Part shown: positions 47,231 through 58,386 of the stretch, piece after piece
How positions within the stretch are numbered: position 1 is the first letter of the stretch
Layout: the number at the start of each line of letters is the position of its first letter
Notes under the pieces: generated by a model
Databases searched by the model: none
Told to the model about the DNA's origin: nothing
The model's input: the letters and a program-made list of their open reading frames with translations, nothing else
NCBI GenBank assembly: GCA_949752745.1
Contig: OX457033.1
Location: forward strand, 22,053,199 to 22,117,198
DNA from: Protula sp. h YS-2021
Lineage: Eukaryota > Annelida > Polychaeta > Sabellida > Serpulidae
Direction of reading: 5' to 3'
Length of the DNA: 64,000 nucleotides
Translations under genes and position numbers: made by a program

Positions 47231-48319
47231 ACGAACTATAAGAAAACTAATTACAAAAGTTCTCATAGTCCAGTTCCAAACATACGGAAATGCTCAGGGA
47301 ATTCCAAGCAGCTTTCCTATTTACACCAACTTCAGCGTCTGAAATGATGACTGAGTCACAGTCAGTCACTGGGAGCTAGCTGTAAACAGCTGATCGTTAT
47401 TCCTGACTCGACCCAGCAGTAGGCAGTCGCTTCTTAGAGCTATTCATCGCGTTTGTTGAGTTAGAGCTAAAGCTGCAGTGATTCCATCTTTGTAATGTGA
47501 ATGAAATAAGGAATCGTTTCAAGGAAAAAATCACTTAAAACAATTCATTTTCAATTAATTTCCAACTAATCGTTGGCCGAATTCGGCACAAAATCCGGTT
47601 TTATCACAGCCGTTTTTAATATACCTGATTGAATAGGTTGAGCGGGAGATTCACTTTTGTGGTGTCTAGGTGAACTGTGCTAATCCCAACTTTCCAAAAT
47701 CAAAGTCAGAACTCCAACGATTAGGCGATCCAAAATTGAGAAGGTAGTTCCAATAACCCTCTGTAGGCGATAACAGTTCTTCAAGTGTCAGGTGCGAAGA
47801 TCACTGCAAGATGAAAAAGCGGTTTTGATATTCAAGTTGCACTCCTGTGAACTAACTAATAATAAAACATTAATGATGCAATTCTTAAGTACTTAGAAAA
47901 GTATAAGATGACTTTGTTTTAATGTTTGAAATGGCATGTATCGCTTCCCTTTTAGAGTGTGATGTCGAACAAAAAATCTCAAGCAAAGAAGGAAATGGCC
48001 AAAGATCAGCTCCCAGGCGGTAACTGAGCTAAAATAATAAATATCATAATGCCACTTTTCGTCGGGTCTCAAGTTTAAAAATTCACTGCACAGTAACAAC
48101 TGCTTTCATACGTAAGTCGTGGGGCTGGTAAGTTTACTTTTGGTTTGAAAAAAAAAAACTCAGGGTTATCATGAAATAGACAGTGAAATATTGCGATAAC
48201 GACATCTTTCACCACAGCATATCGCCTTGGCTTTAAAGAAGTTGGAAATGAATTTATATGTTTTCGTTTTTTGGTGCTAGGCGTTAGCTCTTTGTTAACA
48301 CAGGCTGTTTTTGCTTTAG
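47231..48319. other. SWT1 5' region
   Basis: The exon preceding the WW exon should end in phase 1 and was not found. A good donor, GGGGCTG/GTAAGTTT, ends near 48128, but its frame has no start codon; it could close a 5' UTR exon. Confidence 0.35.
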
Positions 48320-48405
48320 GATGGATGAAGCTTTTTTCTGTGCGGAAGAATAGAGTGTACTATTTCCATGCCGATTCTGGGGTGTCGTCGTGGACTTTTC
48401 CCGAG
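48320..48405 (+). CDS. SWT1: SWT1 WW-domain exon
   Basis: Acceptor TTTTGCTTTAG, donor CCGAG/GTATGA. Both WW tryptophans, the central YYF and the terminal proline are present. The exon starts with two bases of a split codon, so a coding exon lies upstream. Confidence 0.88.
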
Positions 48406-51400
48406 GTATGAATTATCTGATCTCTCAGTTAACAAATGAGTAATAAAAAGTTTGGTAAGCCGCAATACAAAAGCATAAATGCGGTATTTAGTACTTATGT
48501 TGATTCTGGGGTTGATTTTTCTTAAACATCTCGGTCAAAGTCGGGAAAAATGCACCGTTATAGTTTCAGAACTTTGCAGGTTTCCATTTTAATTTTGCAC
48601 ACTGTAATTGGCACGATTTTTCAAAATATTTGTGATGAGCTCCACAAATTAACTCTTTCCAGAACTACGTGTTTCAAAGAACTTTAAATAAAATATAATC
48701 TTAGAACAATCTAAAGGTTATGTTTCTGACATACGCGATAAAAAATTCAAAACGTATTAATAATATTTGTTGTTTTTTTTTGTTTTGTTTTTTTTGCAAG
48801 TGGTACATTATTATTATTTATTTTTTATTATTTATTTATTTATTTGCATTTTGATTCTGATTATGTAGGGAAAATCAATGAGCAAAGAAGAAGGCCGGGC
48901 CACAACGTCTTGTTTTGGTATTAAGCTGAAGAGAAGTAAAATGAACCCAAAGTTGAAAAGGAATCAGCTCTCTACAAGGGATAGTGAGAAGAAAGAACAG
49001 GATGACGGTGAACATTTCTCACCGTCCAAAAGGAAGAAAACGGGATCAAGTGCTGACGATTACTTGTCCCAGGCCATTGGTATGTCGTGTGGGTTAAAAA
49101 GTAGAAGTTTTGATGGTGCAGACACTGGTGGGGGTGGGGGGGGGGGGGTGGGTGGTGTGTGTGGTCGGTTACTCAATGAAAGCATTTCAAAAGATGCATA
49201 AAAGATATCGGCTAATATGATACAATGCACCAATTGCTCTGATGCAGTCATTAAACGACGATAAATTAATGTCTAATAAGTTTAATTGGCATTTTTATGT
49301 TCTGTTTTTGAAAGCGAGTGGCCGGAGACTAACAACTTGCTCTTCGTACTGTGTCTTTCAGGGGAGGACATTAACGCGGCCTCGATCGACGAGGTGAAAC
49401 GGCGGAAGGACAGCGTCATGAAGAAGATGTTAGAGTCACAAGAAAAACTAAAACACTGCAAGGAACAGTTTGAAAAGTACCGCAAGAAGGTGCATAAACT
49501 GAGCAGCTGTGAGACAAAAACGCAATGGCAGTCTGAAAAGGTTGACAAAGTACCACCAGGGAATGAACTTGAAGAAGGTGAAATGGTGAGTAGCGACGAG
49601 AAAAGTGTCTGTAAATCAAGTGACGACAAGTGTGACAGTCCGTCAAAACGTGCTCATAAGTCGCCTAAAAAGCACAAGCGAAAGAAGAAGAAGAAAGAAA
49701 CATGGGAAAAAGAAAAAAAAGAAGAGAAGAGAAGTCCGAAGAAAAGCAAGAGCAGTGTGAATGAAAGGGACCAAAAAGTGGTAAAAGAGGTAAATTTTCG
49801 CGATCGATTTGAGAACTACAAGAAAGAGCATGGTGCTTGTAAAAAGGCAGGTGTCTATGACCAAGATAAAACTGTTTCCAAATCCAGGGATAAATCTAAC
49901 CTCGGCTCAGATTCAGGTGGGACAGCTATTGACAAAGAAAGTAATAAATCTGGCTCTGATTCTGGAGCTAAAATTGAACCTAAACTGCAAGATAAGTCTG
50001 ATCTAAAGCGAAAGTTATGGTGTGTGAATCCTTTTAGCACTGGCACAGGTGAACCGTCCAAGGCCACTTCATTGCCGCCCTCAGAATTAGACACAGGGAA
50101 ACAATTTATCACGGAATTTTCAAACAAAATCGAACCTTTGGGAAAGCATCGAAAAGTGAAAGCGAAAAGAATGTTGCCTAAAACACCACTGCAGAAGCCG
50201 TCAAAGCTCGTTGCTGTGGTAACGAGCACAGACATCCCAGTAACAAACACAGTCCCAAAACAAACTACAGTGAAGCCGGATGCAAGGCCTCTTGGGTCGT
50301 GGCAAGGCAAGGCAACAAACCCATCTGCAACTATGCAACAGTCAGCACCAGTCGTCATTTCAAACGCGGCAACGGGTAGTCCGTATCTGTCTGCTTTTCA
50401 GCCCCTTCACCCGCAACAACGACCAGCCACGTTTGATGACGTCATCACTAGATACGCTGACGTAGGTGCGACATTGACCTCATCTCAGCGAAAACTCACG
50501 GGTTCAACACGTGGTCCAACCGATGGTGATAAAAATCCCAGGCGATTGCGTATGGGAATGAAGCCCTTTTCAGTAAAAACTCTGAGTCAAACAGAGCCAA
50601 AGAAGCTAGCGAATCCCCTCATTTGCAATAAGCCTTTAGACAGTAGCAAGACTAAGAAGGCCGCCACAGTAACCGCTTTGAAAAGGACCGGAGAGGCAGG
50701 TGAAGGTCACGTGACACTTGCGACCGATTCTCTGGGCCAATCAAAATCGAGCGAAGTTTCATCAAGCGGTTTCTGTCACGATCTTAGTAATAACAATAAC
50801 ACCAGCAAGATGCAGTCAGTCGTTGCCGATCGCTCAGCGCTTGAAGCGATGTCAGTATCGAGAAAAGGTGACGCCTTGACCACAGCAGAAACAGCAACGG
50901 CGAGGAGTAGAGCAGTGAACGCAGACAAAGGGTCACTACTCAGCAGCAGTCGAAGCAAAAGCAGTCCTGTTGATTTCACGATAGGCACTGCGGTGGGCTC
51001 GTGCGACCGTGACGTCACGGCGCCGAGGTCGATGACGACCAGTCCCGTCAATACGCCGACGGTGTGGCAATTCCGCGATGGAACCTTCCAAGCTCCACCC
51101 GAGCAGAATTTCCACCAAGTGTATGAAAAGTGGGGCAGTTATGAGCCAGGTTAGCATATCACAGTGTAATCTGATGGTTTCAGCTAACTCAAGAATACTG
51201 TAAACGATTATAAACAAAAGGTTGCAGGATCAATTCGTACTTCGCATTGTGTCGAGGTGAATCTACGACTTTTTGAACAAAAAATTAACCCGTAATTTTC
51301 GATTATCAAAATCGCCATAGGTTGTGAATGTTTAGTGAAGTGAACCAGCTGAAAAACTTTTGCTATTAATTATTCAATAATATGTTCTGAGGGTTATTTT

Positions 51401-54400
51401 TTATTGCAAAAATAACTGGCAGTGTCGGATGGGTGAAGTTCATTTTATAACTACAAAATCCTTTCGAATAATAAAGCTTTAATTTTTTGAAAGGAAAAGA
51501 AGGAACTTTTTTTCTTACTGTTTTGTTGAACAGCACGCGAAGAAGAAGAAGAGATGGAAGTTAGTTTGGAAGAAATACCGAATTTATCGCACAATGTGTC
51601 GCGCACGAAGGTAGGTCAAAATAGGGGAATGAAGGGGGGGGGGGGCAAGATAAACTACTCTTAAATATCCTTTAGAAGTAAAAGGTGGTAAGGCTGTGTC
51701 AGTATTGATGTATTTTCAAGTGTCACGCATGCAGTGACGTCATGGTGCAGTCATTGACCTTATATGACCTTATATAACCTTGACGTGTTGGGACTTTTGA
51801 TTTCAGGGGACGTTTCTAGTCATTGACACGAATGTACTGATGGGAGATCTGAAATATTTCAAGTCACTTATCAGGGAAAAACAGCCAGGTTTGTCAGTAC
51901 TTTCTTTTTCAGCAATATAAAAAAATCTTTCACCTTTCTCAGTAAATATTTCACGAAAACAGGTACTGGTCGAAATATCAAAAAATATTTAGTATGGCGA
52001 GATTAGGAAATGCAAAGTACATTTATTAATGACATTTTGCAAGGTTAAAAGCGACATAACATAATAAAAGTATATGGTAATGTAATGGGCTGTGTTACTC
52101 CAGGGGTCGGACTCGTCAACGTCGCCTTGCCGTGGCCGGTCTTTCAAGAACTGGACGGCATCAAAATGTGTCGCAGACCCAAGAACAAGAAAAATGAGGA
52201 GCTTGGGAAGGTAAGCGAGGCGTTTCCCTGCCGATGACGTGGAGAGAGGAGCTTGGGAAGGTAAGCGAGGGATTTCCCTGCCGATGACGTGGAGAGAGGA
52301 GCTTGGGAAGGTAAGCGAGGGATTTCCCTGCCGATGACGTGGAGAGAGGAGACTTGAAAGGTAAGCGATGGGGTTTCCCTGCCGATGACGTGGAGACACG
52401 GCTGAGCATTGTGTGCTAATACGAGCAGTCATTCAATGAAAAAAAAACATTACCTCGGTTTTAGAAAGAAAAATGTAAGATATTTATTTTCACAAATTTA
52501 TGTTTTTATAAGTTTATGCATGGAAATGACTTTCCCGCAGAAGGCAGTTTTCACTCTCATTATTGTCTGTTCAGGAGCCCATGACATGCTTGATAAAAAT
52601 GCCAATATAGCCGTTCGTTATTTTATCCTAAAAGTAAAGACAAAGTCTTTTGATACCGGTAGTATGAAACTGCTGACCTCTGAGGAGATCTGTGTGTTCT
52701 GTATAAACACAACGCTGTAGTCCCTCTCTTTCAATGGGCACAGAAAAAAAAACCGGTCTAATGCGCACCAGACCGAACCACCACGAGGGTTGCTATTAGC
52801 CAACAACGCTTTTTGATGTTTGCTGCAGTTCTCGCAGGCTCAGGACGAAGCCAGGAAAGCAATCACGTATCTGAACACACTACTGGAGGCGAAACATCCG
52901 CGGCTCTTTTGTCAGACACCCACACAGGTAGTCAGTGTGTGACGTCATAATTCTGTTGATCTTTTCGGGGTTCAAGCAATGACGCATCGTGTAAAGTACA
53001 GATTGGACTTGGTGGTATTTTTAGAAAGGTGTAGTTTCGGGGGAGCCACCCAATTAAATGAATTTTATGGCTTGAATATCTTTCCATAAACTGACTTTCA
53101 TCTTAAATCCTACACTAGAGCCGACACTGACCTCTTACACGAACAGTAATCCCCGTACTGAGAACTGCCGCATTTTATTTAGGAGATAATGTGACTACCA
53201 AATTAGCTAGACCCACTAAACTACACTTTTACCATATTTTTGCCCGATATATATTTTTCAACATGATGCATGACGTAGTTAGTGGGCGTTGCCCCGCACG
53301 TCATTTTTCGCCGGGTTTTGGTTGACAGTGCCAGGAGAGTGCCCTACTGCCGGGAGCGCTCACCATCGAGGTCACCGACGATAAGATGCTCAACTGCTAC
53401 ATCCAGTGGCGCCATCTCTGTCAGTCAACAGCTTTGTGCATTTTCCTTCTTTACTTTTTCACTTCGAAGCTGGATCATTGGGAAATTAAAAAAATAGAAA
53501 CTTCATCTCAAAATATAAAGAGAATAAAAGAGAAATATTTGAACAATAAATCTACAGAAAGTTACTTATATTTTAATAATAGAGAGCAGAATTATTTATT
53601 TTATTATTTATTCTTTTATCAGCAACACAAAGATTTTTTGAATAATATAAAAATACTTATTTATGCGTTTTTGAATAACAGAGAGGCAGAAATGTTTACT
53701 CTGGTTTTAGATCCAGATCACTCTGTTTGGTTTCTGACAAATGACAACAACCTGCGGAATAAGGCCCTCGTTTCCGGACTGCAGCCGTTCAGTGTTAAGG
53801 TGGGAGGGAGGGAGGGAGGGGGAAGGGGTCACTCTGTTTTGGATGTTGGTTTTCAAGCAAGTGATTGTTGTCGAGTTTTTCATTTCGCTTTCCATTGCAT
53901 TATAAAATGTTTGAGAGAATTAGTTTTACTTGAAGTGTGTAATAACAGTGTGAGTATTCCTTCGTTTAAGGCACTGTGCCATTTGTTTCAGTTACACTAA
54001 TTTGCTTACTTTTTTCAGTCGCTGAAAGTGTTTTTTGAAAACCTGCGAAAATCACCGGAAGTAACGACCGCGGCGGTACGTACTTTGTGACGAAGCCTCA
54101 GTTAGTCTTTTTTTTTTTGCTAAGGTGTACCTTTGAAGACTGCTTAAGAAAATACGAGGTTAAAAAGTACACACAAAGATGTTTACGAGTGTATTCACTT
54201 CCTCTTGGGATAGTTGCGACATTGTTGAAGTAATCCCAATTTGTTTACTTTTTTTTAATAGAGCACCGTTACCATGGATACTCAGTTTATACCCATAGCC
54301 AGGCAGCCATCACAACACACTGGACGCGTCACACCAGTGAACCAAATGAGCTGTCAATCACCGCCACCTCCCGCCAGTGTGTGTCCTGCAGCGGTCTCTG

Positions 54401-57400
54401 GCGGTGGAAATCAGAACGAAACGGAATCGTCCAGAACTGTGAAAAAACGCAGCGAAAATGATTTGGTAGGAACTGTAAATATGTTATCACTAAATAGATA
54501 ACTAACGGTGCTCTATAACAGCTGCCTTAGCGTATAACCTAAAAAAAAAGGCAAAATAAGAGAAATGAACCTGATTTGGGACACCACTTCATTAAAAAAA
54601 AATGTCATCGTGTAATTGGATAGAAAATGTGAAAACCGAAAAGGCAGCAGGAACTTGTTGGTTTGTTGTTGTTTTGCGTGGAGGCGGACGAAATGTATGG
54701 AGAAATCTCGGCGAGTTTGTTCCGGGTGCTGGAGGTGGTGCTGGAGACGGAGATGAGAAGAATTTATGATACCATCTGGCTGGAGATTGTCTATAAGAAG
54801 CCGCCTTGGTCACTTCAGGATATCTTGCTGTGCATTCAGAAGTATGACCATGATTAGATGTATTCACCACCCCAACTCCCTCCCCCCCATCCCACCATCT
54901 CCAAGGTTCCGAGTCTGTTGTCACGGAAACGTATTTATCACCCCTCACCCCAGCGGTTCCGTGTCTGTTACCACCGAAACGTATTCCCTCCCCCTCCCCC
55001 AACCACCACCATCCCAGCACCACCTCAGAGGTTCCGAGTCTGTTGTCATAGAAACGTATTCACCAACCCTCAACCTTTACCTCCGCCTCCCCCCTCCCCC
55101 CCCCCCCACCCAGAGGTTCCCAGTTTGCATCGTTGGGACGCTTTGCTTAATTTTATCTATATGTGTTATTTGGGGATATGGGGGTGGGTAGAATTTCGCC
55201 TTGACAAATTTCAGACTTTAGAGATCGACAGAGGCTAAGGAAAAGCTTCAGCAATTTCAGTTCGCCCTTTTCGTCAAAAAAAAAAGAGTCGTGATAATCA
55301 TAAATGGATAATTTGTAGTTTTAACCATGTGTTTTGCAGGCACTGGATAGCGGTGTTTGGAGAAGTATTTTTTCGCACTGCGCTGACCAATGTCAATTGT
55401 TTAATCACGTTGTTTAAGAAGGACACTTTCACATTAGAAGATGTCACCTCAATCCTCAGGAACGCCTTATATTTATGTAGCGAATTTAAGCGTAATTCCG
55501 CGTACACAGATGGCGTCGTGACCGCCAGTGTGTCTCTTATGTCTGAGCTAAACGAGGTGTTGGAAAATGTGGATTTGACCAACATTTTGAATTTGGACGA
55601 AGAACGAAATAAATGTGCCAAACTACGTCAGACCGCTGTGATAAACAATGGAGTTCCCACTGGTGGGAATCTCCCGCTTTGTGACGTCACAAGCTGTACC
55701 AGTGGTGACAGAAGTAGTCCGGCTTGTGATGTAAAGCAAAACGCAAATTGTGATATAACGAATCCATCCGCATCGGACAAGCCTGCGCTGGTAGGAAGTA
55801 GTACCCAGGGCAGTACTGTGATGCATACTTGTCCGCGTTTGGGTACAGACAGTACAGCGCCTAGCAACGTGAATGACCTGTCGTCCGGGAGGTCGATGAA
55901 AGAGTGCGAAGGTGCAGCCATGCAAGGGGTTGGTTCCAGCAACCATCTCCAACCGACTGACTCTAGTCCCGTACATTTTCAGGTATCCTTGTACTTGGAA
56001 GTTTCCAAGACTTCCTAGAAAGCTGCTCATTTTGAAAAAAAGAAGTCGAAGTTAAAAAATCTTTTCAGAATTAAAAAAAAATATGAATGAAAAAAATAAA
56101 GATAAAGCAAACAAAAAATATTATAAAAAGTAGTAAATAAAATGAAATAAAAACAGGAATAAACACTGGAAGTGAAACCTGAAATGCAGTGATGTAAACC
56201 ATCAAAACAGTCACAGTTAAAAAATATTAAAAAAAATAAATACATAAATATAAATAAAAAAAACAGGAACAAAAACCGGAAGTGAATAGTGGGATGGAGT
56301 GATGTGAAATGTGGGTGCTTTGTGTCAGGTGCTGGGGAAAGGAATCGTGTACTATCAGCAGCAGTTCCACCAGCGTCTGGAGAGCGGCCTCCTGGAGGTG
56401 CCCGAGCGGCAGGAACTGATCCGGGCGCTGGCCATTCTCTGTGCCAACCTCTGCCTGTTCTGCAGCACTTATGAAGGGTGACCTCTCCTTGTTTACTTAT
56501 GCAAATCATATGCAAATCACCCCCCCCCCCCCTCCTCATCGCCCCAGAACATCTGGATTTTCTCGGTTTTGAGATGCGCACCCGCTACTGAACTGTTACA
56601 TCAAAACTATTATTCTTTCTGATTGATCATACCAGACAATATGCTGAAAAAAAGCTTTGGACGTAAAAGCTCATTTGCAAATTCGTAAACCTGTTGCTTA
56701 TTCCTTATGTTTGTTCTCAACACTCTTTCACAGAGTAATGACTCACGGTGTGACGTCAGAGAGCAGCCAGGCGCTATGCCGCGTCACCAACAACTTTGCT
56801 CGGGAGATCAAAATACAGGTCAGCCAATCAGCGTCGCTATCGAGCACTCAGGGAGACCTTTAGGCTTTTCATATCCAAGTCTTGATCCCATCTTGATCCG
56901 TACTCCGAATTACGTTAAAGCTGACGTGCATTGAAATGCAGGGTTTGTAGTGCTCTTTTATGGTTGGAAGCTCGTGCCAGTCAGTCCGAAAAACGGAGCC
57001 TGTAGCCCGCAGTAACGTCGGGATAAATCGAAAACCGAAAGCTTGATGTTACCTAAATAATTTAGTAGTAGATAATTTGAAGCTTTTTGGGACCAAGGTA
57101 ATAGCATCAAATTTTACAGATATGTTACATAAATATTTAGTGGTAGATAATTTGAAGCTTTTTGGGACCAAGGTAATAGCATCAAATTTTCCATATTTTT
57201 AATTAACCTATGTAATTTTAATATTCTATGAAATTTATTTTTTCAGGAATGGAAGGACGTTGATGTGATGGCCATCCATTCGTTTTTCGGAGACAGCCGA
57301 CACCGTACCGCGTGTGAGAGTGGACTGCAAGAATTGCGCAATATGCTCTCCTACTTCCAGCACTTTCAGCCGTACTTGTCTCAGGATGAGCAAACTGCCA

Positions 57401-57435
57401 TCGAGGAATTCTCAAAGACATATGCAATACAATAG
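48320..57435 (+). CDS. SWT1: SWT1-like RNA endoribonuclease (WW + PIN), 5' exon missing
   Basis: SWT1 is a nuclear PIN-domain endoribonuclease linked to mRNP quality control at transcription sites and nuclear pores. Sixteen exons join in phase to about 1394 codons. The first encodes a WW domain (WMKLFSVRKNRVYYFHADSG, then VSSWTFP). A long Lys/Ser-rich linker follows, mostly in one 1788-base exon with a basic nuclear-type stretch (KKHKRKKKKK). The PIN domain starts FLVIDTNVLMGDLKYFKSLI, with VNVALPWPVFQELDGIK, VTDDKMLNCYIQ and WFLTNDNNLRNKALVSG carrying the acidic residues. The C-terminal half has the conserved KPPWSLQDILLCIQKHWIAV block and ends TYAIQ-stop. Yeast Swt1 also combines WW and PIN. 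Unusual: quadruplicated donor after exon 6 and a possible exitron in the PIN domain. Confidence 0.93.
48869..49079 (+). CDS. SWT1: SWT1 exon 2
   Basis: Acceptor TTATGTAG, donor CATTG/GTATGT. Encodes a Lys/Ser-rich region (GKSMSKEEGRATT, then SPSKRKKTGSSADDYLSQAI). Confidence 0.85.
49362..51149 (+). CDS. SWT1: SWT1 exon 3 (long disordered linker)
   Basis: A 1788-base exon after GTGTCTTTCAG, ending AGCCAG/GTTAGC. It begins GEDINAASIDEVKRRKDSV; basic, Ser/Thr-rich and probably disordered, with a short coiled-coil-like start and an FHQVYEKWGSYEP end that leads to the PIN part. Confidence 0.9.
51534..51610 (+). CDS. SWT1: SWT1 exon 4
   Basis: Acceptor TTTGTTGAACAG, donor CGAAG/GTAGGT. Acidic REEEEEMEVSLEEIPNL then SHNVSRTK. 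Confidence 0.88.
51807..51888 (+). CDS. SWT1: SWT1 exon 5 (PIN start)
   Basis: Acceptor TTGATTTCAG, donor GCCAG/GTTTGT. Encodes GTFLVIDTNVLMGDLKYFKS, with the first catalytic-type aspartates of the PIN fold. Confidence 0.93.
52104..52210 (+). CDS. SWT1: SWT1 exon 6
   Basis: Acceptor GTTACTCCAG, donor GGGAAG/GTAAGC. Encodes VGLVNVALPWPVFQELDGIK, with the conserved PIN glutamate, and a basic tail ending NEELGK. The last 15 bases of the exon and its donor are the first unit of a four-copy tandem repeat. Confidence 0.9.
52196..52396 (+). repeat. SWT1: 50-bp tandem repeat duplicating a splice donor
   Basis: Four units (52196, 52246, 52296, 52346), each carrying the exon end GAGGAGCTTGGGAAG and GTAAGCGAGG (the fourth slightly diverged, GACTTGAAAG/GTAAGC), then TTTCCCTGCCGATGACGTGG. 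Each holds a complete AAG/GTAAGC donor. Confidence 0.95.
52829..52927 (+). CDS. SWT1: SWT1 exon 7
   Basis: Acceptor TTTGCTGCAG, donor ACACAG/GTAGTC. Encodes FSQAQDEARKAITYLNTLLE then AKHPRLFCQTPTQ, the helical part of the PIN domain. Confidence 0.9.
53329..53423 (+). CDS. SWT1: SWT1 exon 8
   Basis: Acceptor GGTTGACAG. Encodes CQESALLPGALTIEVTDDKM then LNCYIQWRHLC. The phase-compatible donor is TGTCA/GTCAAC, which is weak; the frame continues open through the following 258 bases into the next exon, so there may be no intron here. Confidence 0.8.
53682..53799 (+). CDS. SWT1: SWT1 exon 9
   Basis: Acceptor TTTTTGAATAACAG, donor TTAAG/GTGGGA. Encodes EAEMFTLVLDPDHSVWFLTN then DNNLRNKALVSGLQPFSVK, the closing acidic motif of the PIN active site. 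Confidence 0.85.
54019..54075 (+). CDS. SWT1: SWT1 exon 10
   Basis: Acceptor ACTTTTTTCAG, donor GCGGCG/GTACGT, 57 bases: SLKVFFENLRKSPEVTTAA. Confidence 0.87.
54262..54465 (+). CDS. SWT1: SWT1 exon 11
   Basis: Acceptor TTTTTTTTAATAG, donor GATTTG/GTAGGA. A low-complexity Ser/Pro/Gln linker between the PIN and C-terminal domains. Confidence 0.85.
54648..54841 (+). CDS. SWT1: SWT1 exon 12
   Basis: Encodes QELVGLLLFCVEADEMYGEI and, further on, ETEMRRIYDTIWLEIV and YKKPPWSLQDILLCIQ, a conserved SWT1 C-terminal block. The acceptor (AAAAGGCAG) has a poor pyrimidine tract, so the start could be three bases later. Donor CAGAA/GTATGA joins in phase to the next exon (K-HWIAVFG). Confidence 0.87.
54860..55120. 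repeat. C-rich minisatellite in a SWT1 intron
   Basis: About four imperfect copies of a roughly 60-base unit with GAGGTTCCGAGTCTGTTGTC (or CAGCGGTTCCGTGTCTG), then GAAACGTATT and a CCCTCCCC-rich stretch. Proline-rich open frames across it are repeat artefacts. Confidence 0.8.
55340..55982 (+). CDS. SWT1: SWT1 exon 13
   Basis: Acceptor TGTGTTTTGCAG, donor TTTTCAG/GTATCC. Begins HWIAVFGEVFFRTALTNVNC and EDVTSILRNALYLCSEF (helical, conserved), then a long Ser/Asn-rich insertion. Confidence 0.9.
56329..56477 (+). CDS. SWT1: SWT1 exon 14
   Basis: Acceptor CTTTGTGTCAG, donor GAAGG/GTGACC. Helical: VLGKGIVYYQQQFHQRLESG, ELIRALAILCANLCLFCSTY. GC-rich relative to the flanking introns. Confidence 0.9.
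56734..56818 (+). CDS. SWT1: SWT1 exon 15
   Basis: Acceptor CACTCTTTCACAG, donor ATACAG/GTCAGC. VMTHGVTSESSQALCRVTNN then FAREIKIQ. Confidence 0.9.
57061..57205. repeat. 75-bp tandem duplication in the last SWT1 intron
   Basis: The sequence GATAATTTGAAGCTTTTTGG then GACCAAGGTAATAGCATCAA occurs at 57071 and again at 57146, nearly identical. Confidence 0.9.
57247..57435 (+). CDS. SWT1: SWT1 last exon
   Basis: Acceptor TTATTTTTTCAG; 62 residues then TAG: EWKDVDVMAIHSFFGDSRHR, ELRNMLSYFQHFQPYLSQDE, ending FSKTYAIQ. Confidence 0.92.
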   Translation, partial: EWKDVDVMAIHSFFGDSRHRTACESGLQELRNMLSYFQHFQPYLSQDEQTAIEEFSKTYAIQ

Positions 57436-57799
57436 TCACATTACATTAATTTTCAAAACTTAGAACAGGTGATATAGCCATAGAAACCCCTGATTTGTGC
57501 CACAGATCGAGTCATGTAAGCTATCAAAGAGAATTTTTTTTTTGCAAAAAAAACAAAAAACAAAAAGTAGTTGTGTGATTGTGACAGTGTAACCTGTTAC
57601 TAGTCAAGTTCGTTTTTTTTCAGAGTTTAGTTGTTTTAAATTTTTTTTTTTTTTTTTTTTTTGTATTTTGAAGTGTTTCGTTAATTCCCTTCCTCCCCCC
57701 CCCCACCCCTGACCTTCCCCACCCTCCCCACCTTTTGGTGTTATTAGTGCGTTAGTTTTGAACTACCGGTCTGTACACAGATGTAACAAATATTGGGGG

Positions 57800-58110
57800 A
57801 ATGAGGAGGGCTGTTAAAAAGGGAAGGAAGTAGTGGGTATTGGTACAGCTTTTTTCTCGGTGGAGGTGGGGGGGGGGGGGTGGCAGGAGGAAGGGGGCGG
57901 GCTGTTGAGAAGAGGAGGCAGTAGGGGCTATTAGCACACATGTTTTTCTTGGAAGGGGGGGGGGGGTGTGGGCGGGGCTGTTGAGATAGGAAGTATGGGC
58001 TATTGGTATAGGTTTTCCTTGGGTGGTTGGGGTGGAGGAGGGGGGGGGGGTGGTTGAGAAGAGAAGACAGTAGGGGTTATTAGTATAGGTTTTTTCTCGG
58101 GGGGGGGGGG
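57800..58110. repeat. G-rich tandem array 3' of SWT1
   Basis: About four units of 75-100 bases with GCTGTTGAGAAGAGGAGGCA or GGTTGAGAAGAGAAGACAGT, GGGCTATTAGTA, TTTTTCT, then a G run of 8-13. It probably lies in the SWT1 3' UTR or flank. Confidence 0.85.
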
Positions 58111-58380
58111 GTTACTTCCAGTGGTGCTAGTACCGGTGTTTCGGTCCTGCTCAGGGACTTGTAGCAGACCAAGTCTTGCTAATAAGTTGAAAAATAGATT
58201 CTGTTGTAATCTGATGGTACAGTATTAAGATAGCTGAGGTACTCCAGCAGATGTACTCATACGCGGGTACTCTGGCTCAGATACCCCTACCTGGGTACTC
58301 TGGCTCAGGTACTCCGGCTTAGGTACCGCGGTACCCTTGCTCTGTTTAATATATCGTAAATTATACTTAATGACAGTGAA

Positions 58381-58386
58381 AATAAA
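58381..58386 (+). promoter_or_regulatory. SWT1: Possible SWT1 polyadenylation signal
   Basis: AATAAA about 950 bases past the stop; if used, the 3' UTR would include the G-rich array at 57800-58110. No nearer AATAAA on this strand stood out. Confidence 0.35.

Noticed and set aside
49855..50358. 167-codon minus-strand frame
   Set aside because: Antisense of the long SWT1 exon, whose plus frame is continuous with flanking exons.
52161..52432. Minus-strand frames with repeated STSSAGK
   Set aside because: Reverse reading of the 50-bp repeat in SWT1.
54592..55238. Trp/Gly- and Pro-rich frames opposite and beside SWT1 exon 12
   Set aside because: They follow the C-rich intronic minisatellite.
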